Assembly: GCA_018266055.1 (NCBI GenBank)
Contig: JAFDYT010000012.1
Coordinates: 149,111-213,110, forward strand
Source of the DNA: Bacteroidota bacterium
GTDB taxonomy: Bacteria > Bacteroidota > Bacteroidia > Cytophagales > Cyclobacteriaceae
Direction of reading: 5' to 3'
DNA length: 64,000 nt
The notes below the pieces were generated by a model that had not been told where the DNA came from, made no database searches, and saw only the letters and a list, made by a program, of their open reading frames with translations. Made by a program: the position numbers and the translations under genes. Of the stretch, positions 49,999 to 58,943 are shown in pieces. How positions within the stretch are numbered: the stretch's first letter is position 1; each line of letters starts with the position of its first letter.

Positions 49999-50619
49999 AT
50001 GAATGAATGGATTAACCGGTGGAATGAGCGCTTTGCGAAAACGGAATATGCCTATGGCAAAGAGCCTAATGAATATCTGCGGGAGCAACTAACGAAGTTG
50101 CCTGTCGGCAAAATACTTTTTGCTGCGGAAGGCGAAGGCCGTAATGCCGTATTTGCCGCGCAGCAGGGATGGCAGGTTTCCGCGTTTGACATCAGTGTAG
50201 AAGGCAAAAGGAAAGCCCTTCAGCTTGCGGCCGAACGGGGAGTAACTCTCGACTATCAGGTAGGTGAACTGCAGTCGCTCGGCTATGCGCCCAATCAGTT
50301 TGATGCCATCGCGCTGATCTATGCGCATTTTCCTGCCGCGATTAAATCGAAGATGCATCGGGAGTTGGATCGCTATTTGCGAAAAGACGGTGTAGTGATC
50401 TTTGAGGCGTTTAGTAAAAGGCATATTGAATACAATTCAAAAAACGAAAAGGTGGGCGGGCCGAAAGACCTTGCTTCCCTTTTTTCAGTAGAAGAATTAC
50501 AATCTGATTTTGCCAACTATCATACTCTCGTGTTGGAAGAAAAGGAAATTGAATTGAATGAAGGGCTTTATCACATCGGAACAGGCTCTGTGATCCGCTT
50601 TGTGGGTAAGAAGAAGTAG
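49999..50619 (+). CDS. Class I SAM-dependent methyltransferase
   Basis: 206 residues from the ATG at 49999; a longer open frame overlaps the preceding gene and was not used. The Rossmann motif I is [19 protein letters not shown] and motif II is [22 protein letters not shown]-x-x-P-N-E-Y-L near the N terminus is characteristic of the SAM-methyltransferases annotated as tellurite/thiopurine-like (Methyltransf_25/TehB group). Substrate unknown. Probably in an operon with the small membrane protein. Confidence 0.85.
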   Translation: MNEWINRWNERFAKTEYAYGKEPNEYLREQLTKLPVGKILFAAEGEGRNAVFAAQQGWQVSAFDISVEGKRKALQLAAERGVTLDYQVGELQSLGYAPNQFDAIALIYAHFPAAIKSKMHRELDRYLRKDGVVIFEAFSKRHIEYNSKNEKVGGPKDLASLFSVEELQSDFANYHTLVLEEKEIELNEGLYHIGTGSVIRFVGKKK

Positions 50620-50681
50620 AAACATGACCGATAGCATGTGCTGACGACCAATTTGGCCTTAAATTTGGTTACGATCATCAC

Positions 50682-51428
50682 ATGAAACCCATTACCCTCC
50701 TCCTCGTCATCTTTTCCTGTCACCTGGCCTCGGGGCAGACCGATGAAATCAAAAAGAAGTCTACTGAAAATGCAGGTAACCGCGGCAGTGGCCGATCCGA
50801 AGGCTCGTCTTCGGGGGGCAGCGGCGGTGGCTGGTTTTTCTTCAACTCGTTTAAGTTGCTGGCGCAGTGGCAGGCGATAAAACTTGAAAAGGCACAAGAA
50901 AACAAAAGACTCATTTCGCTGGAGACTTATTTTCAAGGAGCAGTTCAGCCTTCGAGTTATTATATCGCGAATCCTCGCATTCGCGGAAACTGGGGTTTGT
51001 TTTCTACCGACTTCCGTTTTAATTATCTCGTCGAAGAAAGCAAAGGAAGCGGCTCCGGTGATTTATCTACGTTCGACTGGCAGATTCTGCAGCTCAACAT
51101 TGTGACCACAAAAAATGTGATCGGCAGAGTTGGCTTTGGAAACATGGTGGAAAATTACGGAGCAAAACAAACTTTTTTTGAATGGACTACTGGCGTAAAT
51201 ATTCTCTCCAACGACCAAAAGTTCGGTGGTGCATTGGAGTATCGTGTGGCGAAAGATTACAACACCAACGCGATTCCCCGAAGGGAAGTTAATTTCTTTG
51301 TAGAGAAGCAAATCTTTTCAACGGGCGCCTTGCACGGTGCGCTCACACTCGGTGGCATGTACCAGCGCTATTATGAATCGGTATCGGTGTGGGGAATGCA
51401 GGCCGGGCTTGTGATGCGGATTTATTAA
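50682..51428 (+). CDS. Secreted outer-membrane-like protein
   Basis: 248 residues. Signal peptide MKPITLLLVIFSCHLASGQ, a serine/glycine-rich linker (EGSSSGGSGGG), then amphipathic strands with aromatic ends (FSTDFRFNYLVEES, GGALEYRVAKDY, GALTLGGMYQRYYES, GMQAGLVMRIY) and a terminal tyrosine, the pattern of an outer-membrane beta-barrel of 8-10 strands. No named family. Starts 62 bases after the methyltransferase stop. Confidence 0.68.
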   Translation: MKPITLLLVIFSCHLASGQTDEIKKKSTENAGNRGSGRSEGSSSGGSGGGWFFFNSFKLLAQWQAIKLEKAQENKRLISLETYFQGAVQPSSYYIANPRIRGNWGLFSTDFRFNYLVEESKGSGSGDLSTFDWQILQLNIVTTKNVIGRVGFGNMVENYGAKQTFFEWTTGVNILSNDQKFGGALEYRVAKDYNTNAIPRREVNFFVEKQIFSTGALHGALTLGGMYQRYYESVSVWGMQAGLVMRIY

Positions 51429-51442
51429 GCTATTTTGGGTGC

Positions 51443-52066
51443 ATGAAAAATAAAAGCCAACTGGTTCTTGCCGTCATTATCCTTTTTTCTGCTCCACGGA
51501 TATTCGCGCAGGCGGATTCTGTAAAATGGATTCAGGAAGCCCGGGCCTACCAGGAAAACCTCAACGCGGAGTATAAGGACAAAAGCAAATCACCACTTGA
51601 TAAAGAAGCACTGGCGACATTTACAGCACACGAATTTTTTCCTATCAACCTTACGTTTCGTGTGGTCGCTAAACTTAAACTCGCACCCGGCTCACCATTC
51701 CTAAAGATGAAGACGACCACCATGCGGCTGGATGAGCAACGGATTTACGGAATGCTGGAATTCACCATCGATGGAAAGAAGTTTGAGTTGCCCGTGTATC
51801 AATCTTCCAACCTGATGAAGACAACCGAATACAAGGATTATCTTTTTCTGCCGTTCACAGATTTAACCAACGGCAACGAAACCTACCAGGGTGGCCGCTA
51901 CATCGACTTGTTGATTCCTAACGGGGATGAGATCGTGATCGATTTCAATAAAGCATACAATCCATATTGCGCCTACAGCCATCGCTTTTCGTGCCCGATT
52001 GTTCCCGCAGCCAATCGTCTTCCGATTGCGGTGAAGGCAGGAATAAAATACACTCCTAAAAAGTAG
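51443..52066 (+). CDS. DUF1684 family secreted protein
   Basis: 207 residues from the ATG at 51443, with a signal peptide (MKNKSQLVLAVIILFSAPRIFAQ). The family pattern is clear: REARAYQENLNAEYKDKSKSPL, FFPINLTFRVVAKL, YGMLEFTIDGKKFELPVYQS, LFLPFTDLTNGNETYQGGRYIDL, IDFNKAYNPYCAYSHRFSCPIVP. Well conserved across bacteria but without a defined biochemical role. It ends two bases before the convergent L-2-hydroxyglutarate oxidase gene. Confidence 0.88.
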   Translation: MKNKSQLVLAVIILFSAPRIFAQADSVKWIQEARAYQENLNAEYKDKSKSPLDKEALATFTAHEFFPINLTFRVVAKLKLAPGSPFLKMKTTTMRLDEQRIYGMLEFTIDGKKFELPVYQSSNLMKTTEYKDYLFLPFTDLTNGNETYQGGRYIDLLIPNGDEIVIDFNKAYNPYCAYSHRFSCPIVPAANRLPIAVKAGIKYTPKK

Positions 52067-52068
52067 CG

Positions 52069-53262
52069 CTAAATCTTTTTCAACGCCAGTGCGGCTACGG
52101 TTTCTCCGATGGCAAGCGAGGATGTCGCAGCGGGCGAAGGCGCATTGCACACGTTGATTACTTTTTTCTCTTCCAGAATCATAAAGTCATCGACCAGACC
52201 ACCGTCGCGGCTGCACGCCTGCGCACGCACGCCTGCGCCGCCTTCGGTTAAGTCGCTCTCCTGAATTTCCGGAATCAATTTTTGCAACGCTTTGGTGAAT
52301 GCGGCTTTGGAGAAGGAGCGGTACATTTCGCCGAACCCGGTGCGCCAATATTTGGCAGCAACTTTCTGAAAACCTGGCCACGCCAGCGACTCAGTCAGCT
52401 CAGCCAGATTGATGTCTGATTTTTTGTATCCTTCGCGGCTGAACGCGAGCACTGCGTTAGGACCAGCTTCTACACCGCCTTTGGCCATGCGTGTGAAGTG
52501 TACACCGAGAAACGGAAAGTTAGGATCGGGCACAGGGTAAATCAGGTTTTTCACCAGATACTCTTTCTCCTTTTTCAGCTTGTAATATTCTCCCCGAAAG
52601 GGAATGATTTTCACATCGACATGAGGCACCGTCAACCGCGCTACTTTATCCGAATACAAACCTGCACAGTTGATCACCAGTTTGGCTGTGTAGGTTCCCT
52701 TGTCGGTGACTACTTCGTGCTGATCGGTTTTGCTCAGTATGCGTACCACGCGTTCGCCAAGGTTGATGGTCGCTCCGTTTTGCTGCAACACCTCGCCGTA
52801 TTTCAAGGCCACTTTCGTGTAATCGACAATTCCGGTTTGCGGCACAAATATTCCTTCCAGACCGGTGACGTGCGGCTCGTATTCTTTCAGTTCATCTTTG
52901 GTGAGGCGTTTAAGATTCTCAAGTCCGTTTTGCTGGCCGCGTACAAACAGGTTTTGCAGCAAAGGCAACTCGGCCTGGTCGGTGGCTACCACAATTTTCC
53001 CGCAAAGGTCGAACGGAATTCCATGCTCACGACAAAAGTCGATCAGCAGGTGATACCCGCGAATACAGTTTTGCGCTTTCAGGCTGCCGGGTTTATAATA
53101 CAGGCCCGAATGAATTACACCGCTGTTGTTGCCAGTTTGGTGTTTGGCTAATACGGTTTCTTTTTCAAGGAGTAAAAGGCGAAGCGAGGGATTTCCTTTT
53201 TGGATCTGCAACGCGGTGGCGAGCCCCACAATGCCCCCACCCACAACGACTACGTCAAACAT
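52069..53262 (-). CDS. lhgO: L-2-hydroxyglutarate oxidase
   Basis: 397 residues, the family's usual length. FAD-binding Rossmann motif VVVGGGIVGLATALQIQ at the N terminus. LLLEKETVLAKHQTGNNSGVIHSGLYYKPGSLKA (recognised by HQTGNNSGVIHSGLYY) is the hallmark of LhgO/L2HGDH, as are VGVHFTRM-like FLGVHFTRMAKGGVEAGPNA and the final APSPAATSSLAIGE. Oxidises L-2-hydroxyglutarate to 2-oxoglutarate, a metabolite-repair and lysine-catabolism step, passing electrons to the membrane quinone pool. Downstream of the amidotransferase gene on the same strand. Confidence 0.95.
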   Translation of the reverse strand: MFDVVVVGGGIVGLATALQIQKGNPSLRLLLLEKETVLAKHQTGNNSGVIHSGLYYKPGSLKAQNCIRGYHLLIDFCREHGIPFDLCGKIVVATDQAELPLLQNLFVRGQQNGLENLKRLTKDELKEYEPHVTGLEGIFVPQTGIVDYTKVALKYGEVLQQNGATINLGERVVRILSKTDQHEVVTDKGTYTAKLVINCAGLYSDKVARLTVPHVDVKIIPFRGEYYKLKKEKEYLVKNLIYPVPDPNFPFLGVHFTRMAKGGVEAGPNAVLAFSREGYKKSDINLAELTESLAWPGFQKVAAKYWRTGFGEMYRSFSKAAFTKALQKLIPEIQESDLTEGGAGVRAQACSRDGGLVDDFMILEEKKVINVCNAPSPAATSSLAIGETVAALALKKI

Positions 53263-53291
53263 AAAATCAAGAATTCAGATATATAAAATTA

Positions 53292-54146
53292 CTACGCATG
53301 AATCGGGCGGATGCGCACGTTCAGCGTTTGTTCTACAATTACAAAATGATTGGGCGGAATCATCGTCCAATACGGGTCGTCCGAAAGTTTTTCGGATACC
53401 ACCAACACCGCCTGATCGTCGTCGTCGGGGGCTTCCATGCGGGTTACGCCATCTTCCACCACATAGCGGCTTCCTTCCGAGTGATACAAAGTTAGAGGTT
53501 CTTCCTTTGGATCTGTGCAGTAGCGCGTGGCCACCAGAAACAAACCGTTGGTGACCACCATATTCAGGTAGGCCGGCTCGGTGATTCCGTGATCGCGCAT
53601 CAACTTTTTTATTTCGGTAAATGTGTGTTCGAAGGAGGCTACGATCGTGTCCGGGCTTACAATCTTATGGCTTTTGAAAAGCTCGTTGAGCAGAAAGGCA
53701 AAAATGTGCTCGGAGTCGGTTTGTCCTTTGATCCAGTTGTATAATTCATCCGACAGCGGCTCGCGGATAAGCCTTTTGATCTTGCCAAAATCTTCTATGC
53801 CACCGTTGTGGGCCATCAGCATGTTTTTGTATTGAAAAGGATGGCAGTTGCTTTCGCTAACATCACCTACGCTGGCGGCCCGCACATGCGCGATCATGCA
53901 GTCGGTTTTGATTTTGGGTGCCAGGTTGCGCAGGTTGCGGTTATTCCATGCGGGATTGACCGATACAAAAGTGATCGGCTCGTAGTTTACCTCCGGCACA
54001 TACCATCCCACCCCAAATCCGTCGCCATTGAGCGGCTCCTCGATTTCGCGGGCGTGGAAACTCTGGTTGATCAGCGAGTTTTTGGGCTGATACAGCAGCT
54101 TGTCGATGACAATGGGAGTGCCTTTATAGGCCATTAACCTGCACAT
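53292..54146 (-). CDS. Class II glutamine amidotransferase (YafJ/EgtC-like)
   Basis: 284 residues. Begins Met-Cys-Arg (MCRLMAYKG), so after methionine removal the cysteine is the N-terminal nucleophile. GDGFGVGWY, IAHVRAASVGDVSESNCHPF and MLMAHNGGIEDF are the glutaminase motifs. Related proteins include YafJ and the ergothioneine enzyme EgtC, but no ergothioneine genes are near, so the substrate is not assigned. Twenty-nine bases upstream of lhgO on the same strand, possibly one transcript. The 267 bases to the next gene hold a promoter and a short CCCGA/TCGGG hairpin only. Confidence 0.88.
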   Translation of the reverse strand: MCRLMAYKGTPIVIDKLLYQPKNSLINQSFHAREIEEPLNGDGFGVGWYVPEVNYEPITFVSVNPAWNNRNLRNLAPKIKTDCMIAHVRAASVGDVSESNCHPFQYKNMLMAHNGGIEDFGKIKRLIREPLSDELYNWIKGQTDSEHIFAFLLNELFKSHKIVSPDTIVASFEHTFTEIKKLMRDHGITEPAYLNMVVTNGLFLVATRYCTDPKEEPLTLYHSEGSRYVVEDGVTRMEAPDDDDQAVLVVSEKLSDDPYWTMIPPNHFVIVEQTLNVRIRPIHA

Positions 54147-54366
54147 GATTCTAGGTTTTTTTTGAAAATATACTAAAACCTGCTGAGAGCGCGCCGCCTA
54201 CCCGAGGTTTCGGGGCAAGCCTTACTAAAAAGGGAGCCTTATTCTTTGGATTTGATTTAAACATTAGGCAAGTTGAAGGAGTTTGCGGCTTTTTTGGCAA
54301 ATTTATTGGAGAAGCCTATTTTCGGTAAATCTTTTTGATGTGGGAAAATGGGCATTTTTTAATATT

Positions 54367-54393
54367 TTTGGAGATGTGCCCTTACTAAATTTG
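54367..54393 (+). promoter_or_regulatory. Promoter of the YfiR-like / HAMP-GAF-PAS operon
   Basis: TTTG (54367-54370) and TAAATTTG (54386-54393), spaced 15 bases, 20 bases before the ATG. Confidence 0.55.
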
Positions 54394-54413
54394 AACTCTT
54401 TTTACACTCAAGA

Positions 54414-54917
54414 ATGAAGAAAATCCTTTTTGGCGGCGTGTTTATCGTTTTGTCTGTAGCTTCTTTCGGGCAATCACAAAACTACCAGACACACACGCTT
54501 TTCATGTATGGATTTATGAAGTACGTGCAGTGGCCTGCCGAAGATGCCCAAGGTGACTTTGAGATCGCCGTGTTGGGCGATTCGCCTATTCTAGCTGAAT
54601 TGAAGCTGATGGCGGAGAAAAAGAAGTTAGGCACCCGAACCATTCATGTCACTAAGATCACCTCGATCGACGAAGTCAAAAAAAGCCATATTCTTTATAT
54701 TTCACCTGCTTTCAACCCACGGTTTGCTGACCTTGCCGCCAAAGTAGGCGACCAGTCCATTTTAATGATTACCGAACTGGCACCAGCGACCAGCAAAGGC
54801 AACATCAATTTTGTCAATAAAGACGGCAAACTGGCTTTTGAAATGAACCAGGCTTCGCTGACCAAGCAACACCTGAAAGCGTCCAATGAACTCATCCGAA
54901 TGGCGATAACGAATTGA
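54414..54917 (+). CDS. YfiR-like periplasmic protein, copy 3
   Basis: 167 residues with a signal peptide (MKKILFGGVFIVLSVASFGQ). Same family layout as the copies at 8514 and 9132: LFMYGFMKYVQWP, FEIAVLGDSPI, ILYISPAFN, a SILMITELAP strand, GNINFVNKDGKLAFEMNQASL and LIRMAI. The cysteines present in copies 1 and 2 are replaced (GNINF for GSCINF), so it is more diverged and probably not redox-controlled. Only ten bases separate it from the membrane receptor gene, strongly suggesting the two work together in the way YfiR controls YfiN. Confidence 0.88.
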   Translation: MKKILFGGVFIVLSVASFGQSQNYQTHTLFMYGFMKYVQWPAEDAQGDFEIAVLGDSPILAELKLMAEKKKLGTRTIHVTKITSIDEVKKSHILYISPAFNPRFADLAAKVGDQSILMITELAPATSKGNINFVNKDGKLAFEMNQASLTKQHLKASNELIRMAITN

Positions 54918-54927
54918 ATAACTATTT

Positions 54928-56913
54928 ATGGAAAACGATACCAAGTCTAAATTCAAATTGCGGCTCTCGATAGGCAATAAAATTTTTGGAGGATTCACCA
55001 TCCTCATTGTTTTATTTGCCATTAATGCCATTATCATCTTTTTCACCGTCAATACCATTGACAACAAAGTGGCGATGTCGTCGCAGGTGGTTAATCCTTC
55101 CAAAGATGCCATCAACGAGTTAGTTACGTTGGTGCATCGTTCACGGATGTTGATTACCAACTGGGTTTTCCTGCAGACCAACGACGACGACAAGAATGCC
55201 CTCAAATACATCATCTCGCACGAATACCCCGGCGTGAAGGAAAGAATTCAAAAACTGATGAAGAATTGGGACGCGGATAGCGCGGCGGCCGGCTTCAAAA
55301 AAGACAGCTCTCAGCGTGTTATGATGACTAAAGCTTTTGGCAAATACGACTCCTTGCTGAAAGGCTCCACCGACAACATTATCAATACCCTGCGCAAGTT
55401 TGAAGACTACGAAGACCCGTCTACCAAACTTCTGGCTGGTGATTACATTGATCAGGTGGTGATTCCGGAGTCCAACAAAATCATTGAAATTCTTTCAGCC
55501 ATTAAGAAGAGACAGGAAGTGCTGGCCGAAAGTACATCTGCCACGCTGGTGGAATCGACCGGCAACTTGCGGATCATTACCATCGTGCTCGGCCTTGCTA
55601 TCATCGGTATAGGTTTCTTAAGCGCTTACCTGCTGGTGCGCACGATTACCCGCCCGATCAATTACATCAAAGATGTTGTGGTAAAATTAGGACGCGGCGA
55701 ATTGGTGGAAGACAAGGGAACGAAATTTAGCAACGATGAAATCGGCGAGATGGCGCTGGCTACTGATAGCCTGGTGACGGGCTTGAAGGCAACCACGGTA
55801 TTTGCCGAAAACATCGGAAGCGGAAAATACGATTCTCAATTTACACCGCTCAGCGACCATGATGTGTTGGGTAATGCCCTCCTGAACATGCGCAGCAACC
55901 TGGCGCGCGTGGCGGAAGATGACAAGAAGCGCAACTGGACTACCGAAGGTCTTGCTAAGTTTGGCGAAATATTGCGTGGCAATAATAGTGACGTTCAAAA
56001 ACTCACTGACGAGATTGTCGGGAACCTGGTGAAATACTTAAAAGCCAATCAGGGCGCGCTTTATATTATCGACGATACAAACGAAAACGAAGAGCAAACC
56101 ATGTCGATGGTGTCATGCTATGCCTGGGATAAGAAAAAATTCATCAATCAGAAAGTGCACATTGGCGAAGGCCTTGCCGGCCAGGCGTGGCAGGAAGGTG
56201 ATACTATATATATCACGGATGTTCCGCAAAACTACATCAAGATTACCTCGGGCCTCGGGGATGCCAACCCCAATGCTATCCTAATCATGCCATTGAAAGT
56301 GAACGACCAGATTTTTGGTGTGGTTGAACTGGCCACGTTCGGATCCTTCCGGGATTTTGAAATTGATTTTGTGAAACGGATCGCCGAAAGTATTGCGTCA
56401 ACCATTTCTTCAGTGAAAGTCAATGCCCGCACACAGCGTTTGCTGAGCGAATCGCAGCAGATGACCGAAGAAATGCGCGCACAGGAAGAAGAGATGCGCC
56501 AGAACATGGAAGAACTACAGGCCACTCAGGAAGAAATGCAGCGCGGCCAGTTGGAGTCTTCGGCAGCCATGGAAGTGATCAACAACAGCACGGCGATGGC
56601 CGACTACGACACAGAAGGAAACATCATTTACGCCAACACCAACTTCCTCAAGTTGATGGGCTACTCATTGGATGAAGTGAAAGGGGAGAGCCACAAAATG
56701 TTTGCCCACCGCGACGATCGTACGGGTGAAGCGTATCGCAAATTCTGGAAAGATCTGGCCGCAGGAAGAACTCAGAAAGGCGAGTTCAGAAGGGTTTCAA
56801 AGATTGGTAAGGAACTGTGGGTGTACGGTCAATACAACCCGGTGATCAACAAAGACGGCAACGTGTATAAAATCACCGAGATCATTTTTGATATTTCTGC
56901 CTACAAAAATTAA
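54928..56913 (+). CDS. Membrane receptor with 4-helix-type sensor, HAMP, GAF and PAS domains, no visible output domain
   Basis: 661 residues. A membrane helix (KIFGGFTILIVLFAINAIIIFF), a periplasmic helical sensor (about 40-205), a second helix (LRIITIVLGLAIIGIGFLSAYLLV), HAMP (RTITRPINYIKDVVVKLGRGEL), a GAF domain (about 345-490), a glutamate-rich coiled coil (MTEEMRAQEEEMRQNMEELQ) and a PAS domain (NNSTAMADYDTEGNIIYANT to the end). No kinase, GGDEF, EAL or methyl-accepting output follows. It shares topology with YfiN apart from the missing cyclase, so it may pass signals by protein contact. Operon partner of YfiR-like copy 3; ends in a strong terminator. Confidence 0.88.
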   Translation: MENDTKSKFKLRLSIGNKIFGGFTILIVLFAINAIIIFFTVNTIDNKVAMSSQVVNPSKDAINELVTLVHRSRMLITNWVFLQTNDDDKNALKYIISHEYPGVKERIQKLMKNWDADSAAAGFKKDSSQRVMMTKAFGKYDSLLKGSTDNIINTLRKFEDYEDPSTKLLAGDYIDQVVIPESNKIIEILSAIKKRQEVLAESTSATLVESTGNLRIITIVLGLAIIGIGFLSAYLLVRTITRPINYIKDVVVKLGRGELVEDKGTKFSNDEIGEMALATDSLVTGLKATTVFAENIGSGKYDSQFTPLSDHDVLGNALLNMRSNLARVAEDDKKRNWTTEGLAKFGEILRGNNSDVQKLTDEIVGNLVKYLKANQGALYIIDDTNENEEQTMSMVSCYAWDKKKFINQKVHIGEGLAGQAWQEGDTIYITDVPQNYIKITSGLGDANPNAILIMPLKVNDQIFGVVELATFGSFRDFEIDFVKRIAESIASTISSVKVNARTQRLLSESQQMTEEMRAQEEEMRQNMEELQATQEEMQRGQLESSAAMEVINNSTAMADYDTEGNIIYANTNFLKLMGYSLDEVKGESHKMFAHRDDRTGEAYRKFWKDLAAGRTQKGEFRRVSKIGKELWVYGQYNPVINKDGNVYKITEIIFDISAYKN

Positions 56914-56930
56914 GAAACCGCTATAAATGC

Positions 56931-56959
56931 AAAAAACCCCTCCGCCTGAGGGGTTTTTT
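56931..56959 (+). terminator. Rho-independent terminator
   Basis: AAAAAACCCCTC / GAGGGGTTTTTT arms with a CGCCT loop, 18 bases after the receptor stop codon. Confidence 0.95.
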
Positions 56960-57080
56960 GTTTACCTAAACCTAAACCTATGAGAGAATTACTCTACTTA
57001 GAGTTTCAAACGGACAGAAGGTTTAGAGGTTACACAAAAAATTACAGAAAGGTAAAATTCAGGGTCTAATGGTTCGCACC

Positions 57081-57704
57081 TCATTTCTTTAGCTTCGCGC
57101 TGAACTGCTTTTTGAATTTTTCAACCTTGGGGCGTATCACATATTGGCAATAACCTTGGTTCGGATTGAGTGCGTAATAGTTTTGGTGATAATCTTCTGC
57201 CGGATAAAAATTCGTCAAAGGACTGATCTCAGTAACAATCGGATTTTTATACAAGTGCGATTCCTCTAATTGCTTTTTGTACTGCTCGGCAATTTTCTTT
57301 TGTTCCTCGTCAGCATAAAAAACCGCTGAGCGGTATTGCGTTCCTTCGTCGGCACCCTGACGGTTGAGCGTGGTAGGATCGTGCGTGTTCCAGAATACTT
57401 CGAGCAAATCGGAAAAGGAAACGACTTTGGGGTCGTAGGTAATTTGTGTCACCTCGGCATGACCCGTGAGCCCTGAGCAAACTTCACGGTAGGTGGGGTT
57501 TTTTACTTTTCCGCCCGAGTAGCCCGACACTACTTTGGTCACCCCTTTTACATTAAGAAATACTGCTTCTGTGCACCAAAAACATCCGGCACCGAAAGTG
57601 GCCGTTTTCAATTCTGTTGATTCCATCACTTTTTTTGTTTGAGCCTGGGTTTGAAGTAAGATACCGGCAAACAGCGCCGATAGCATGGTTAGTTTTGTTG
57701 TCAT
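57081..57704 (-). CDS. msrA: Methionine-S-sulfoxide reductase, exported
   Basis: 207 residues from the ATG at 57704 (eight codons after another possible start). Signal peptide [22 protein letters not shown], then [12 protein letters not shown] with the catalytic cysteine, [30 protein letters not shown] and FWNTHDPTT, and a C-terminal cysteine in GYCQYVI as resolving cysteine. Reduces the S epimer of methionine sulfoxide outside the cytoplasm. The partner MsrB, also exported, is encoded at 6707-7198. Confidence 0.93.
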   Translation of the reverse strand: MTTKLTMLSALFAGILLQTQAQTKKVMESTELKTATFGAGCFWCTEAVFLNVKGVTKVVSGYSGGKVKNPTYREVCSGLTGHAEVTQITYDPKVVSFSDLLEVFWNTHDPTTLNRQGADEGTQYRSAVFYADEEQKKIAEQYKKQLEESHLYKNPIVTEISPLTNFYPAEDYHQNYYALNPNQGYCQYVIRPKVEKFKKQFSAKLKK

Positions 57705-57783
57705 AGGTAATTTTATTAAACCTACCAACGCAGATTTAGTTCAACCCGATGCCCGGAAAATGTCGGGCTCAATACAAAAGGGC

Positions 57784-58890
57784 CTAATATTGGCTATAAA
57801 ATGATTTTAACTGCTGCCCAATATTGCTCTGCAGGTTTCGGATGGATTGATTATAAAGATCCTGTTCATTGGGGAAGGCCTCACGGCGTTGTACAAGATT
57901 CGCGGCATTACCTGTCAAGGCTCTTGAATCTCCCGTAAAGGTAGCCCAGTCACATTCCCAGTTCATGGTCCCTTCAATGTTTTGGTTTTGCAATGAAGAA
58001 TTGCTCGAATAGTCGGTGACCGATATGTTGGCGTAACTGGTAGCCCCCACTGATTTATGAAAGAAGGTGACGGAAGCGGTTACAGTTTGAAACTGATCCT
58101 GAGTTTTTCCGTCCGCTCCTTTGGTCTGGCCTATCACAATTTGCCGCGATACGTTTTCTGTGCGTGTAGAAATGGAGGGTCTGAACTGCTGATAGTTGTT
58201 GAATACAATGCGAAGGATTTGCTGAGGAGGCACGGTATCTTTTTGTGTGATAGGTTTGAAGGAGAGAAACAATCGCTGCAAGGAATTTATCACAGGTTGA
58301 AAAGTGCCATAGTTGAAGCGTGAAGCATTGATCTCTTCAAAGGCTACTCTGATGGTAGCTTTAAATTCAGCCTGAGTCATCATCTCGATGGATTCCTTAT
58401 AACCGGCCTTAAATCCATTGGCATCTTTAAAAGCATAATACGCCTGCTTGTAATCTTCGCGTGTATTTTTCATCATGTCGTTGATCCCTTCATTGTAGGC
58501 TTCGTCCGCTGCTTTTTCTTTGGCTTCGGCCAATTCTTTAAATCGCGTTTGCGGGTTGGTGATCACCTTCATGGCCCCGAGTGAGGTTTTGATCTGATCG
58601 TTGATGAAATTGATGCGGTTGTAACCGTCTACGGCATTGCGCCATTTCCTGGGGTCGTCGGATTTTATCCCGTTTTGAATGTTGGTGTCGATATATTCAA
58701 TGGTGAGTGGATAGGCTTGGGAGAGCACCTCAGTTGCCTTCTTGTGCGTTGGGCTTTCCCGTAATCTTTTGATGGATTCAAGTGTGGCATCGTAGTAGTC
58801 ACCTTTTTTCAGGGCCGCCTTGCCGGAGGAGCAGGCGTTCAAAAGAAAAATCATCAACAAGATTGTCGAGACGCGGGTAATGGTTTTCAT
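57784..58890 (-). CDS. Lipoprotein with helical repeat-like N terminus
   Basis: 368 residues. Lipoprotein signal ending LLMIFLLNACSSGKA. The first 190 residues are helical with TPR-like spacing (ALKKGDYYDATLESIKRL, YNEGINDMMKNTREDYKQAYYAF), the rest beta-rich (YANISVTDYSS, GTMNWECDWATF). NAC-SSGKAALKKGDY is a common start among Bacteroidota lipoproteins of unknown function. No named family. Precedes msrA on the same strand by 79 bases. Confidence 0.7.
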   Translation of the reverse strand: MKTITRVSTILLMIFLLNACSSGKAALKKGDYYDATLESIKRLRESPTHKKATEVLSQAYPLTIEYIDTNIQNGIKSDDPRKWRNAVDGYNRINFINDQIKTSLGAMKVITNPQTRFKELAEAKEKAADEAYNEGINDMMKNTREDYKQAYYAFKDANGFKAGYKESIEMMTQAEFKATIRVAFEEINASRFNYGTFQPVINSLQRLFLSFKPITQKDTVPPQQILRIVFNNYQQFRPSISTRTENVSRQIVIGQTKGADGKTQDQFQTVTASVTFFHKSVGATSYANISVTDYSSNSSLQNQNIEGTMNWECDWATFTGDSRALTGNAANLVQRREAFPNEQDLYNQSIRNLQSNIGQQLKSFYSQY

Positions 58891-58943
58891 GGGGGTCAGG
58901 TAAATTCGGTCCTTAAGTTAATCACTGTAAGCGAAGTAAAAAA

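Noticed and set aside
54180-54260. Possible terminator or small RNA upstream of the YfiR-like copy 3 gene
   Set aside because: There is a CCCGA/TCGGG hairpin but no T tract, no promoter-like box and no conservation information.
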